Shown: positions 1 through 8,309 of the stretch, piece by piece
Numbering within the stretch: position 1 is the stretch's first letter
How the letters are laid out: the number at the start of each line of letters is the position of its first letter
Source of the DNA: JAEKLB01 sp050249235
GTDB lineage: Bacteria > Actinomycetota > Acidimicrobiia > Acidimicrobiales > CADCSY01
Assembly (NCBI GenBank): GCA_050249235.1
Contig: JBFWQW010000017.1
Location: 1 to 36,885, forward strand
DNA: 36,885 bases
Direction of reading: 5' to 3'
The notes under the pieces: generated by a model
Told to the model about the DNA's origin: nothing
The model's database searches: none
The model's input: the letters and a program-made list of their open reading frames with translations, nothing else
Made by a program: the position numbers and the translations under genes

Positions 1-1
1 C

Positions 2-400
2 ACGCTGGCGGTGCTCGCCACGCCGTCGGGCGCGGCCTTCCAGGTGGCCTGCACCCACCTCGACGCCCGGTCGGCCGACCGGCGCCGCCGCAGCCTCGAG
101 CAGCTAGCGGGCTGGCTCGACCCGGCCCTTCCCCGGGTGGTGCTCGGCGACCTGAACGCCGAGCCCGGCGACCACGAGTTGGCCCCGCTGGTCGCAGCCG
201 GCCTGCGCGACGCCCTCCCGGCCGGCGCCGGCGGCACCAACCACGACTTCTCCGGTCGGCTCGACGGCCGTCGCATCGACCACATCTTCGTGAGCGGTGC
301 AGTGGAGGTGGCCGCCGCCAGGGTGGCCCACCCCCGGCCGGGCGGCCGCCTGCCGTCCGACCACTGGCCGGTGGTCGCCGAGCTCCGCCTGCCCGGCTGA
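2..400 (+). CDS. Endonuclease/exonuclease/phosphatase family protein, C-terminal part
   Basis: This gene enters from the left edge, so its start and N-terminal half are not visible. The open frame runs from base 2 to a TGA at 398-400. Visible motifs are those of the DNase I-like EEP fold: THLDAR, the metal and catalytic loop GDLNAEPGD, RRIDHIFVSG (Asp-His of the active site) and the terminal SDHWPVVAEL. In this family the last motif carries the general-base His and the Asp. Members cleave phosphodiesters or phosphomonoesters (nucleases, sphingomyelinases, inositol phosphatases), so the substrate cannot be told from this fragment. tadA follows after 23 nt on the same strand and may be co-transcribed. 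Family assignment is firm; function is open. Confidence 0.88.
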   Translation, partial: TLAVLATPSGAAFQVACTHLDARSADRRRRSLEQLAGWLDPALPRVVLGDLNAEPGDHELAPLVAAGLRDALPAGAGGTNHDFSGRLDGRRIDHIFVSGAVEVAAARVAHPRPGGRLPSDHWPVVAELRLPG

Positions 401-423
401 GACGCGGCTCTAGCCTTCGGCCG

Positions 424-879
<456 letters not shown>

Positions 880-896
880 TCTTCCCCGGCTGTCCG

Positions 897-1007
<111 letters not shown>

Positions 1008-1163
1008 TCGCTGACGCTCGCGCCCCATGGCCGCCGGGCGAGGTGCTGAAGGCGGGGAGCCCTCCGGGTCCGTGGACGGCGAGGCTTCGAAGCCCTGACT
1101 TGTGACCGTCCCGTGCCCGGGGCGACGTCCGCCGGTGCTTCCCTCCCGGTACGGTCCCTTCCT

Positions 1164-1189
1164 GGCGTGCCGGGAAGCCTGGTCGGCGA
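1164..1189 (+). promoter_or_regulatory. Leader element upstream of the Mrp operon (candidate structured RNA)
   Basis: The block begins GGCGTGCCGGGAAG and ends CCTGGTCGGCGA, and recurs with a single-base insertion at 7703-7729. It sits 33 nt before the GTG of the first gene of the Mrp operon. A possible -10 (TACGGT, 1150-1155) lies just upstream, which would place the element at the 5' end of the transcript. GCTTCCC at 1137-1143 could pair with GGGAAGC at 1172-1178. Matching position before two different membrane gene sets suggests a cis-acting RNA. I cannot match it to a named riboswitch class. Confidence 0.55.
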
Positions 1190-1222
1190 ACTTCGTCGTC
1201 GCGACCGAACAGGAGTCCTTCC

Positions 1223-1876
1223 GTGCCGCACCAGCACAAGGCCCAGGTGGCCGACCATCTCGAGGGATGGTCGTTGCTCGCAGCCGACGGCCCGGTTCTC
1301 GCCAGCGGTCTCGCCTCCTCGCCGCTCGCGGTGCCCGCCTTCTTCCTCGGGTGGATCGGCTTCGGCATGGCCGTCGGTCGCGGCCTCGGCCGGCGGGGCC
1401 ATGACCGGCAGCTGATGACGGCGCTCGGCGCGGGGCTCGGGCCGCTGATGCTGGTGGTGGGCTCCGAAGCGCGTCGCCGTGAGGGGCGGGCGGTCCCGCT
1501 GGTGCTGTCCCCCGGCATCGACCGTGGCGGCGACCTCGACGTGCTGGTCCTCGTCCAGCACGACCCCGACCACGTCCGCTCCCTGCTGCCGACGATCGAG
1601 GCGGTGGCGCCCGACGTCGGGACGCTCACCCTCGCCCGAGCGGTCGCCTACGAATGGCTCGAGGACGATCCCGACGGTCCCGACGACAACGACGTCGTGT
1701 CATCTGCCAGGTCGGCGTTGGTCGCGGCCCGCGAGCTGGTCCCGATCACGAGCCCGAGACTCGTCGTGTTCCCGGGGAGCGCGGACATGGCAGTTCGCCG
1801 GTTCGCCGAGTCGCGCCGCCGCACGCTGGCGCTCTTCGCCGTCGACGACGCCACCGCCGCCTCGAACCGCGGCTAG
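1223..1876 (+). CDS. Membrane-anchored protein of unknown function, first gene of the Mrp operon
   Basis: A 217-residue product with a GTG start 7 nt after an AGGAG ribosome site (1211-1215). I do not recognise a firm family. The N-terminal part has two hydrophobic stretches, around residues 35-52 (VPAFFLGWIGFGMAVG) and 67-78 (LGAGLGPLMLVV). The C-terminal half looks soluble, with alternating beta strands (DVLVLVQHD, PRLVVFPGS, TLALFAV) and helices. This is loosely like a universal-stress-protein fold, but without a clear nucleotide-binding glycine motif. It ends only 2 nt before the GTG of mnhA, so it is almost certainly co-transcribed and coupled with the antiporter. A regulatory or accessory role for the Mrp complex is inference. 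Confidence 0.75.
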   Translation: MPHQHKAQVADHLEGWSLLAADGPVLASGLASSPLAVPAFFLGWIGFGMAVGRGLGRRGHDRQLMTALGAGLGPLMLVVGSEARRREGRAVPLVLSPGIDRGGDLDVLVLVQHDPDHVRSLLPTIEAVAPDVGTLTLARAVAYEWLEDDPDGPDDNDVVSSARSALVAARELVPITSPRLVVFPGSADMAVRRFAESRRRTLALFAVDDATAASNRG

Positions 1877-1878
1877 CG

Positions 1879-4221
1879 GTGCTCCTCGGGCTGCTGGCGT
1901 TCCACGCCCTCGCCGGCGTGGGTGTGCTGAGCGCCGGCCGGCGTCTCGGCCGGCGGGGGCTTCTCGTCGGCGGGGCCGCGCCCGCCGCCACGATCGTCTG
2001 GGCGGCGGCGAACGGCGCTGGCGTCCTCGACGGCGACGCCGTCACCGGCAGCGCCGACTGGGTGCGGCAGCTCGGCCTGGGCCTCGACGTGCGTCTCGAC
2101 TCGTTCGCCTTGCTGATGACCGTTCTCGTGTCGGGCATCGGCACGCTCGTCTTCGTCTACGGGTGGCACTACTTCGGCCCGTCGGAGAGGGCGGGTCGCG
2201 CCGCCGGCCTGCTCACGCTGTTCGCCGGCTCGATGCTCGGTGTCGTCCTCGCCGACAACCTGCTGCTGCTGTACGTGTGCTGGGAGCTGACCTCGATCAC
2301 GTCCTACCTGCTGATCGGGATCGACGACGCCGACCCCGAGGCTCGGGCAGCCGCGCTGCACGCGCTGCTGGTGACGGGGTTGGGTGGCCTTGCCATGCTC
2401 GGCGGGTTCGTGCTGATCGGCCAGGAGGCTGGCACCTATCAGATCTCGAGCATCCTGACCGCTCCACCGACCGGTACGACGACGGCGGTGGCCCTCGTCC
2501 TCGTCCTGCTCGGGGCGTTCACCAAGTCGGCCCAGTACCCCTTCCACAGCTGGCTGCCGGCGGCGATGGTGGCGCCGACACCGATCAGCGCCTACCTGCA
2601 CTCGGCTGCGATGGTGAAGGCGGGCGTGTACCTCGTGGCTCGCCTCGCCCCGGCGTTCGCGGCCGTCGGCATCTGGCGGCCGCTCGTCCTCACCGTCGGG
2701 CTGGTGACGATGGTGGCTGCAGGTCTTCGTGCCCTGCGGCCCCATGACTTGAAGCAACTGCTCGCCTTCGGGACGATCAGCCAGCTCGGCTTCATGGTGG
2801 TCCTGCTCGGCATCGGCCGTCCGGAGGCGACGGCTGCCGGGTGCGCCCTGCTGCTCGCCCACGGCCTGTTCAAGGCGGCGCTCTTCATGGTCGTCGGGAT
2901 CGTCGATCACGAGGCGCACACCCGCGACGTCCGAGACATCCCCGTCCTCGGTGCTGGTTGGGCCCCGACCCGTGTGGTGGCGCTGGTCAGCGCCGCATCG
3001 ATGGCGGCGATCCCGCCCCTGGCAGGGTTCGTCGCCAAGGAAGAGGCCTACGGCGCGCTGGTGCACGGCGGCTCCGGCGACCGGCTGGTGCTGGGAGGGA
3101 TCGTGGCCGGTTCCGTGCTGACCGTCGCCTACAGCATCCGCTTCGCCGCCGCACTCGTCCGCCCGGACCTGATCACCGGCCCCTCCGAGGGGCGGTCGGT
3201 GTCGACGCACGGTCCAGGCGCCGGCTTCGTGCTGCCTGCCGCCCTGCTGGCCGCCGGGACGGTGCTGCTGGGCGTCGCGCCGGGCGTGTGGTCCGGCCTC
3301 GTCGACCGCGCGGCCGGTTCCCTCGACCCCTCGTCGGGCACGCACCTCGAGCTCTGGCATGGCTTCACGGCACCGCTCACCCTGTCGCTGCTGACCCTCG
3401 CGGCGGGACTGTTGGTCTTCTCGTGGAGGCGGCCGGTCGCCGTGGCCCAGGCCCGTCTCGCTCCGGCGGTGACAGCCGCCCACGCCTACGACGGGGCCGT
3501 CCGGGCTGTGCTGCGGGGTTCGGCACGGGTCACGAGCATCGCCCAATCGGGCTCGCTGCCCATCTACTCGGCGGTCATCCTGGCGACGGCCGCCGTCGTG
3601 CCCGGCGTCGCCCTGGTCTCGGGCAGCTGGTGGCCGGGATGGCCCGACCTGGTCAGCCGTCCGGCCCACATCCCCATCGCCGCCCTGCTGGTGGCGGCCG
3701 CCACCGCCGCCACGCTGGCCGAGCGCCGCTTCGCCGCCGCCCTCTTCCTCGGCGTCGTGGGCTACGGGATGGCCATCTTGTTCGTCGTGCAGGGCGCTCC
3801 CGATCTCGCGCTCACGCAGTTCGCGGTCGAGACCCTGTCGGTCGTCGTCTTCCTGCTCGTGCTGCGCCGGCTGCCGGATCGCTTCGAACGGCGCACGCCG
3901 GCCGTAGGGCGGCTCGCCCGGCTGGCCGTGTCGGGCACCGTCGGCGCGTTCGTCGTGCTGATGGCCATCGCAGCGTCCGGTTCGCGGACGGAGCCGTCCG
4001 TCTCGCGTGAGATGTCCGAGCTCGCACTGCCCGAAGGCGATGGCAGGAACGTCGTCAACGTCATCCTCGTCGACATCCGAGGCCTGGACACCTTGGGCGA
4101 GATCACCGTGCTGGTCGCGGCCGGGCTCGGCATCGTGGCGCTCGCCCGCGCCGGGGAGCGGCCACGGCCTCGCCCGACCTCTCGCTCGGCTCCGCGTCGC
4201 CGGGAGGTCCCGCGCCCGTGA
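1879..4221 (+). CDS. mnhA: Mrp Na+/H+ antiporter subunit A
   Basis: The largest subunit of the Mrp cation/proton antiporter, 780 residues from a GTG placed 2 nt after the preceding stop. The frame stays open further upstream, but only this start matches the family's hydrophobic N terminus. The proton-channel core is related to complex I NuoL. It keeps the key Glu136 in WELTSITSYLLIG, Lys216 in FTKSAQYPFHSWLP and Lys247 in SAAMVKAGVYL. The C-terminal portion from about residue 580 carries the extra helices of the MbhD/DUF4040 and MbhE type found fused in large MrpA proteins (for example FVVQGAPDLALTQFAVET). The stop overlaps the mnhB start by 4 nt (GTGA). Expected to act in pH and sodium homeostasis. 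Confidence 0.95.
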   Translation: MLLGLLAFHALAGVGVLSAGRRLGRRGLLVGGAAPAATIVWAAANGAGVLDGDAVTGSADWVRQLGLGLDVRLDSFALLMTVLVSGIGTLVFVYGWHYFGPSERAGRAAGLLTLFAGSMLGVVLADNLLLLYVCWELTSITSYLLIGIDDADPEARAAALHALLVTGLGGLAMLGGFVLIGQEAGTYQISSILTAPPTGTTTAVALVLVLLGAFTKSAQYPFHSWLPAAMVAPTPISAYLHSAAMVKAGVYLVARLAPAFAAVGIWRPLVLTVGLVTMVAAGLRALRPHDLKQLLAFGTISQLGFMVVLLGIGRPEATAAGCALLLAHGLFKAALFMVVGIVDHEAHTRDVRDIPVLGAGWAPTRVVALVSAASMAAIPPLAGFVAKEEAYGALVHGGSGDRLVLGGIVAGSVLTVAYSIRFAAALVRPDLITGPSEGRSVSTHGPGAGFVLPAALLAAGTVLLGVAPGVWSGLVDRAAGSLDPSSGTHLELWHGFTAPLTLSLLTLAAGLLVFSWRRPVAVAQARLAPAVTAAHAYDGAVRAVLRGSARVTSIAQSGSLPIYSAVILATAAVVPGVALVSGSWWPGWPDLVSRPAHIPIAALLVAAATAATLAERRFAAALFLGVVGYGMAILFVVQGAPDLALTQFAVETLSVVVFLLVLRRLPDRFERRTPAVGRLARLAVSGTVGAFVVLMAIAASGSRTEPSVSREMSELALPEGDGRNVVNVILVDIRGLDTLGEITVLVAAGLGIVALARAGERPRPRPTSRSAPRRREVPRP

Positions 4222-4673
4222 CACCCCGTCGCTCCCTGGTCCTCGACACCACGCTGCGCTTGGTCACCGACGCCGCGCTGGTGCTGTCCGTGTACCTCCT
4301 CTTCGCCGGGCACAACCAGCCCGGTGGCGGGTTCGTAGGAGGCCTCGTCGCCGGTTCCGCCGTCGCCCTGCGCTACATCGCCGGTGGCCTCCAAGAGATT
4401 CACGCCACGGCCCCCATGCGGCCATGGACCTTCCTGTCCGTCGGGCTGGCCCTCGCCGCGGGTGCCGCGCTCGTGCCCGTCGCCTTCGGACGGGCGCCGC
4501 TCGACCAGCGTGCCTTCGAAGGGCAGCTCGCCGTGCTCGGGGACCTCAAGCTCACGACGGCCACCGTCTTCGATGGCGGTGTGTACCTGATCGTGATCGG
4601 GCTCGTGTTCATGATCTTCGAAGGCCTGGGTGAGGACTGGCGCGACGGCTCGTCCGGCGAGGACGTCGCATGA
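4218..4673 (+). CDS. mnhB: Mrp Na+/H+ antiporter subunit B
   Basis: A 151-residue membrane subunit of the Mrp complex. The signature GHNQPGGGFVGGL at about residues 32-44 is diagnostic for MrpB. About four hydrophobic segments follow, ending with VYLIVIGLVFMIFEGLG. The GTG start lies inside the mnhA stop (GTGA) and the stop overlaps mnhC (ATGA), so translation is coupled on both sides. The short acidic C-terminal tail (residues 140-151) is not conserved in the family as I know it. Confidence 0.95.
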   Translation: MTPRRSLVLDTTLRLVTDAALVLSVYLLFAGHNQPGGGFVGGLVAGSAVALRYIAGGLQEIHATAPMRPWTFLSVGLALAAGAALVPVAFGRAPLDQRAFEGQLAVLGDLKLTTATVFDGGVYLIVIGLVFMIFEGLGEDWRDGSSGEDVA

Positions 4674-5044
4674 CCGTCCTGCTCGCCCTCACCGCCGGGT
4701 TCCTCTGCGCGGCCGGGACCAACCTGGTCCTCGGCCGCCAGCTCAGCAGGGTCGTCATCGGCATCGGCCTCATCGGTCACGGTGTGAACGTCCTCCTGGT
4801 GCTCTCCGGGGGCGACGGAGGCGATCCCCCGTTCGTCGGCGGGAGCGTCGAGGACTTCTCCGACCCGCTGCCGCAGGCGTTCGTCCTGACGGCCATCGTG
4901 ATCACCTTCGGCGCCATCGCGTTCCTGCTGTCCCTCGCCTTCCGGAGCTGGCGGGTCACGGCCGACGACGAGGTCGAGGACGACATCGAGGACCGGCGGA
5001 TCGCGCACGAGGCGCACCTCGCCGAGGACGGGGCCGAGACATGA
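4670..5044 (+). CDS. mnhC: Mrp Na+/H+ antiporter subunit C
   Basis: A 124-residue NuoK-like subunit with three predicted transmembrane helices. The motif DPLPQAFVLTAIVITFG at about residues 64-80 is the MrpC hallmark, and GIGLIGHGVNVLL marks the second helix. The ATG start is embedded in the mnhB stop and the stop overlaps mnhD, both by ATGA. The C-terminal 25 residues are charged and cytoplasmic, rich in Asp and Glu, an extension beyond the compact membrane core. Confidence 0.95.
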   Translation: MTVLLALTAGFLCAAGTNLVLGRQLSRVVIGIGLIGHGVNVLLVLSGGDGGDPPFVGGSVEDFSDPLPQAFVLTAIVITFGAIAFLLSLAFRSWRVTADDEVEDDIEDRRIAHEAHLAEDGAET

Positions 5045-6525
5045 CGGTGCTGCTCGCCGGCCCGATCCTGTTGCCCCTCCTCGGCGCGGCCGTCTCCATC
5101 GGCCTCGGGCGGTCGAGGGTCGCCCAGCGGCTGATCGGCGTGGTCACGCTCGGCTTCGTCGCCGCCTCCAGCGTCGTGCTCCTCGTCCGAGTCGACACCG
5201 ATGGCACCGCGTCCGTGCAGGCGGGTGGCTGGGAGGCGCCGATCGGCATCACGCTCGTGGCCGATCGGCTGGCCGCGATCATGCTGGTCATCGCCGTCCT
5301 GATGCTGCTGGTGGTGCTGATCTACGCAATCGGCCAGCCGGGCGCCGAGGAGGATCACGTCGGCTTCCATCCCGTGTACCTCATCCTGGCGGCCGGCGTG
5401 GCCGCCGCGTTCCTCACCGGCGATCTGTTCAACCTGTTCGTCGCCTTCGAGGTGATGCTCATGGCGAGCTATGTCCTCATCACGCTCGGGGGACGCGCCG
5501 AGCAGGTGCGCAGTGGCATGACGTACGTCGTCATCAGCCTCCTCGCGTCGACGCTCTTCCTCCTCACCCTCGCGTTCGTGTACGCGTCGACCGGGACGGT
5601 CAACCTTGCCGACCTGAGCACCAAGGTCGCCGACCTTCCCAGCGGCGTGCGTAGCGGTCTCGCCCTGCTCCTGATCGTGGTGTTCGGCATCAAGTCGGCC
5701 ATCTTTCCCCTGTTCTTCTGGCTGCCCGACAGCTATCCGACCGCCCCGACGCCGGTGACCGCCGTCTTCGCCGGACTGCTCACCAAGGTCGGCGTCTACG
5801 CGCTCCTCCGGACCCAGACCCTGCTGTTCCCGCCGGACACGCAACCCGGGACGCTGCTGCTCGTCGTGGCAGGCCTCACGATGGTCGTCGGGGTCTTCGG
5901 CGCCATCACCCAGAACGACGTGAAGCGGATCCTGTCGTTCCACATCGTGAGCCAGATCGGCTACATGGTCATGGGCCTCGGGCTGTTCACCGTCGCCGGC
6001 ATGGCCGCCGCTGTCCTCTACATCGTCCATCACATCGTGGTGAAGACGACGCTGTTCCTCGTCGCCGGACTCATCGAGCAGCGGACGGGCACGGCGCATC
6101 TCGACGACCTCGACGGGCTGCGCCGGCTCGAGCCGGCGCTGGCCGTCCTGTTCATCCTCCCCGCGCTCAGCCTCGCCGGGATCCCCCCGTTCTCCGGGTT
6201 CGTCGCCAAGCTGGCACTGGTCCAAGCCGGTCTCTCGACGGGCGAGCACCTCATCGTGGCCGTGAGCCTCGCGGTCAGCCTGCTCACCCTGTTCTCGATG
6301 ACGAAGATCTGGGCCAACGCGTTCTGGGGTCCCGGTCGGGAGAACGGTGACACCCCCAGGCTGACCACGTCCCGGCGAACCCTCATGGTCGGCTCGACCG
6401 CCAGCCTCGTCGTGCTCAGCCTCGCCATCGCCGCCGGCTCGGGGCCGCTCTACAGCCTCTCGGAGCGGGCCGCGCTGGAGTTGATCGACCCGAGCACCTA
6501 CGTCGACGCCGTCCTGGTGCCGTGA
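5041..6525 (+). CDS. mnhD: Mrp Na+/H+ antiporter subunit D
   Basis: A 494-residue NuoM/NuoN-like proton-translocating subunit. The open frame extends upstream, but the ATG at 5041 overlaps the mnhC stop and gives the normal hydrophobic N terminus. The conserved ion-path residues are visible: Glu137 in LFVAFEVMLMASY, Lys218 in FGIKSAIFPLFFWLP and Lys249 in GLLTKVGVYAL. The loop SYPTAPTPVTAVFAG is also typical. It is very hydrophobic, consistent with about 14 helices. It overlaps mnhE by 4 nt (GTGA). Confidence 0.95.
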   Translation: MTVLLAGPILLPLLGAAVSIGLGRSRVAQRLIGVVTLGFVAASSVVLLVRVDTDGTASVQAGGWEAPIGITLVADRLAAIMLVIAVLMLLVVLIYAIGQPGAEEDHVGFHPVYLILAAGVAAAFLTGDLFNLFVAFEVMLMASYVLITLGGRAEQVRSGMTYVVISLLASTLFLLTLAFVYASTGTVNLADLSTKVADLPSGVRSGLALLLIVVFGIKSAIFPLFFWLPDSYPTAPTPVTAVFAGLLTKVGVYALLRTQTLLFPPDTQPGTLLLVVAGLTMVVGVFGAITQNDVKRILSFHIVSQIGYMVMGLGLFTVAGMAAAVLYIVHHIVVKTTLFLVAGLIEQRTGTAHLDDLDGLRRLEPALAVLFILPALSLAGIPPFSGFVAKLALVQAGLSTGEHLIVAVSLAVSLLTLFSMTKIWANAFWGPGRENGDTPRLTTSRRTLMVGSTASLVVLSLAIAAGSGPLYSLSERAALELIDPSTYVDAVLVP

Positions 6526-7049
6526 AGATCGTCCGAATCGCCAACATGGTCGTCCTCTGGCTGGCTCTCTGGTCGGACGCATCGCCGGCCAACGTCCTCG
6601 GCGGCGTGGCCCTGGCCGGAGGGATCGTCGTCCTCTTCGACACCTGGCACGACGGCACGATCGTCGTCCGCCCTCTGCGCGTCCTGAGGTTCGGGCTGCA
6701 CTTCCTCTTCAAGCTCGTCCAGGCGAGCCTGGTGGTGGCCCGGACGATCGTGACCCCACAGCACCGGATCAACACCGGCATCGTCGCCGTCCCCCTCAGG
6801 GGTTGCTCCGATGCGGTCGCGACGCTCGTCGCCGACGCGATCAGCCTCACCCCCGGCACGCTCACCCTGGAGGTGCGACACGACCCGCTCACGCTGTTCA
6901 TCCACGCCCTCGACGTGCGCAACGTCGAGCAGGTCCAGGCCGACGTGCGCAGGCTCGAGGTCCTCGCCGTGCAGGCATTCGGCCCGAGAGCTGCCGTCGA
7001 CGAGCTCGCCGTGGACGACACGACCTCCTGGAGAGGGAGGACGAGATGA
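6522..7049 (+). CDS. mnhE: Mrp Na+/H+ antiporter subunit E
   Basis: A 175-residue protein with an N-terminal membrane region and a soluble C-terminal domain, as in MrpE. Recognisable parts are the N-terminal VVLWLALW segment, RVLRFGLHFLFKLVQASLVVA around residues 54-74 (helix), and TLVADAISLTPGTLTLEV in the soluble domain. The GTG start overlaps the mnhD stop and the TGA overlaps the mnhF ATG. A GGAGAGGGAGG stretch 5 nt before mnhF lies within its end and gives that gene a strong ribosome site. Confidence 0.93.
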   Translation: MKIVRIANMVVLWLALWSDASPANVLGGVALAGGIVVLFDTWHDGTIVVRPLRVLRFGLHFLFKLVQASLVVARTIVTPQHRINTGIVAVPLRGCSDAVATLVADAISLTPGTLTLEVRHDPLTLFIHALDVRNVEQVQADVRRLEVLAVQAFGPRAAVDELAVDDTTSWRGRTR

Positions 7050-7297
7050 TCACCGTTGCCACCGTCCTGCTCGTCGCGGGGGGCGCATGCTTCGTCGTGC
7101 GCGCCGTCAAGGGCCCTTCACTGGCTGATCGGATCGTCGCCATCGACGGCCTCGTCGTCTCGATCGTCGCCGCCGTCCTCCTCCACTCCGTCCGCACCGA
7201 CACGGCCAGGTTCCTCGACACCGGCGTGGTCGTGGCCCTGGTCGGCTTCCTCGCGACGACCGCGGGTGCGCGCTTCGTCGAACGGCGGGGAGGCTGA
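7046..7297 (+). CDS. mnhF: Mrp Na+/H+ antiporter subunit F
   Basis: An 83-residue three-helix subunit. The motif RAVKGPSLADRIVAIDG at about residues 19-35 is the MrpF signature, with the conserved Asp of DRIVAID, and FLDTGVVVALVGFL follows. The frame is open further upstream, but the ATG at 7046 overlaps the mnhE stop, has GAGAGGGAGG upstream and gives the normal length. The stop is 1 nt before the mnhG GTG. Confidence 0.94.
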   Translation: MITVATVLLVAGGACFVVRAVKGPSLADRIVAIDGLVVSIVAAVLLHSVRTDTARFLDTGVVVALVGFLATTAGARFVERRGG

Positions 7298-7298
7298 C

Positions 7299-7643
7299 GT
7301 GGGCGACACCGTCGCCGCCGCCCTCGCCGTCACCGGGGCGACCTTCGTGCTGCTCGCCGGTGTGGGGGTCCTGCGCTTCCCCGACGTCTACGCCCGCATG
7401 CACGCCGCCACGAAGGCCAGCACCCTCGGCATGGCCCTCATCGGAACGGCCACGACCGTCGCGCTCGACGATGGTCGCCCCAAGGCCCTCATCGCGGTCG
7501 TGTTCATCTTCCTCACCGCGCCCAGCGCCGCCCATCTCGTCGGCCGCGCCGCGTACCGCGCCGAAGGCGTCGAGATCGACCTGGCCGCCCGGGACGACCT
7601 CGCGGCCCTCATGGACGAACGGGGCGAGGACGATGTCCGCTAG
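7299..7643 (+). CDS. mnhG: Mrp Na+/H+ antiporter subunit G
   Basis: A 114-residue subunit, the last gene of the mnhABCDEFG set. The hallmark is RFPDVYARMHAATKASTLG at about residues 27-45, with LTAPSAAHLVGRAAYR in the third helix. I chose the GTG 1 nt after the mnhF stop because it yields the usual N terminus (VGDTVAAALAVTGATF); the upstream part of the frame overlaps mnhF in another frame. The acidic C-terminal tail is likely cytoplasmic. With this gene the operon is complete and in the canonical order. Confidence 0.94.
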   Translation: MGDTVAAALAVTGATFVLLAGVGVLRFPDVYARMHAATKASTLGMALIGTATTVALDDGRPKALIAVVFIFLTAPSAAHLVGRAAYRAEGVEIDLAARDDLAALMDERGEDDVR

Positions 7644-7667
7644 GCCAAGCGCGACGTCCAGCTCGCG

Positions 7668-7696
7668 GTGACCACGCCCGGACCGTGGCCTATCCT
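7668..7696 (+). promoter_or_regulatory. Candidate sigma-70-type promoter
   Basis: GTGACC (7668-7673) and TATCCT (7691-7696) are separated by exactly 17 bp, a good housekeeping promoter geometry. Transcription would begin near 7703, at the first base of the second leader element. It starts 24 nt after the mnhG stop, so it would make the TerC-side genes independent of the Mrp operon. Confidence 0.5.
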
Positions 7697-7702
7697 CCCC
7701 GA

Positions 7703-7729
7703 GGCGTGCCGGGAAGGCCTGGTCGGCGA
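7703..7729 (+). promoter_or_regulatory. Second copy of the Mrp leader element
   Basis: Same block as at 1164-1189, starting GGCGTGCCGGGAAG and ending CCTGGTCGGCGA, with one extra G between the halves. Its flanking GGCC at 7687-7690 could pair with GGCC at 7716-7719. It ends 25 nt before a probable TTG start that is preceded by GGAGGA (7743-7748). Position right after a promoter and just before a ribosome site fits control of translation or early termination. Confidence 0.55.
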
Positions 7730-7754
7730 CATCGAGAAATCCGGAGGACCAGTC

Positions 7755-8123
7755 TTGCGCAGCGGTCGCTCGTCGGCAGCGCCGTCCACGACGGATCGGG
7801 GCACCGGTCGGACGTCGAGAGCAGCGGGCGCGGTGGGGATCTGCCTGGCTCTCCTGCTCGCCTGCGCGGGGCTCGCCGCCGTCGCAACCGCCACGGGCTC
7901 TCCGGGTGGCCCTCCCGGAGGCGCGACCGAGGAGGCGACCACCGAGGCCGTCGCCGCCGGCCGTCAGCGCACCCGAGGCCGGCGCTTTCTACGCCTGGCA
8001 TCGCCGCGGCCCCGCCCCCGTCGGAAGGGTCGCATCTCGTCGCCGGCGCCCGGTCTGCGGCCGGGGTCGGTCCTGGCGACCCGGTCCGCGCCCAGGCGAG
8101 GACCCCCACCTCCCGCGGCCTGA
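7755..8123 (+). CDS. Small protein with N-terminal signal/anchor helix, unknown function
   Basis: A 122-residue ORF with a TTG start 6 nt after GGAGGA; the same frame is open from 7668. Residues about 24-46 (AVGICLALLLACAGLAAVA and neighbours) form a clear hydrophobic helix after a positively charged N terminus, so the product is probably secreted or membrane-anchored. After residue 60 the sequence becomes Arg/Pro-rich and low in complexity. Another frame reads more protein-like there, so a frameshift or decayed C terminus is possible. It follows directly on the leader element and is probably the first gene under its control. I recognise no family. Confidence 0.4.
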   Translation: MRSGRSSAAPSTTDRGTGRTSRAAGAVGICLALLLACAGLAAVATATGSPGGPPGGATEEATTEAVAAGRQRTRGRRFLRLASPRPRPRRKGRISSPAPGLRPGSVLATRSAPRRGPPPPAA

Positions 8124-8201
8124 GCCAGCGCCGGTGCACGGCGCGCCACCGCGCGTCCCCGGCCGCGCGGTCGACTCACGATCGCGCGCGGAGGAGGACC
8201 C

Positions 8202-8309
8202 ATGGATGGCGCGAACCCTGCCGACCCCGACCCCGACCCCGACCCCGGTTGCAGCCCGGGCCCGGCGACCACGCCGACCGCGCCGGCCGTGCGGAGGCGC
8301 AGACGGTGA
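8202..8309 (+). CDS. 35-residue Asp-Pro repeat ORF
   Basis: A short ORF starting at ATG with GGAGGAGG 5 nt upstream, the strongest ribosome site in this stretch. The product contains four Asp-Pro pairs in a row (encoded by four GACCCC hexamers), then a Pro/Ala/Thr stretch and an RRRRR end. Its TGA overlaps the GTG of the next small ORF by 4 nt. It may be a real microprotein or a translated leader for the next ORF. No family is recognised. Confidence 0.35.
   Translation: MDGANPADPDPDPDPGCSPGPATTPTAPAVRRRRR

Noticed and set aside
1873..4224. 783-codon minus-strand ORF opposite mnhA
   Set aside because: It mirrors a strongly conserved antiporter gene; the reading is Arg/Asp/His-rich with no family features, as expected from the complement of GC-rich codons.
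4777..6582. 601-codon minus-strand ORF opposite mnhC and mnhD
   Set aside because: Shadow of conserved genes; low-complexity acidic and His-rich reading with no motifs.
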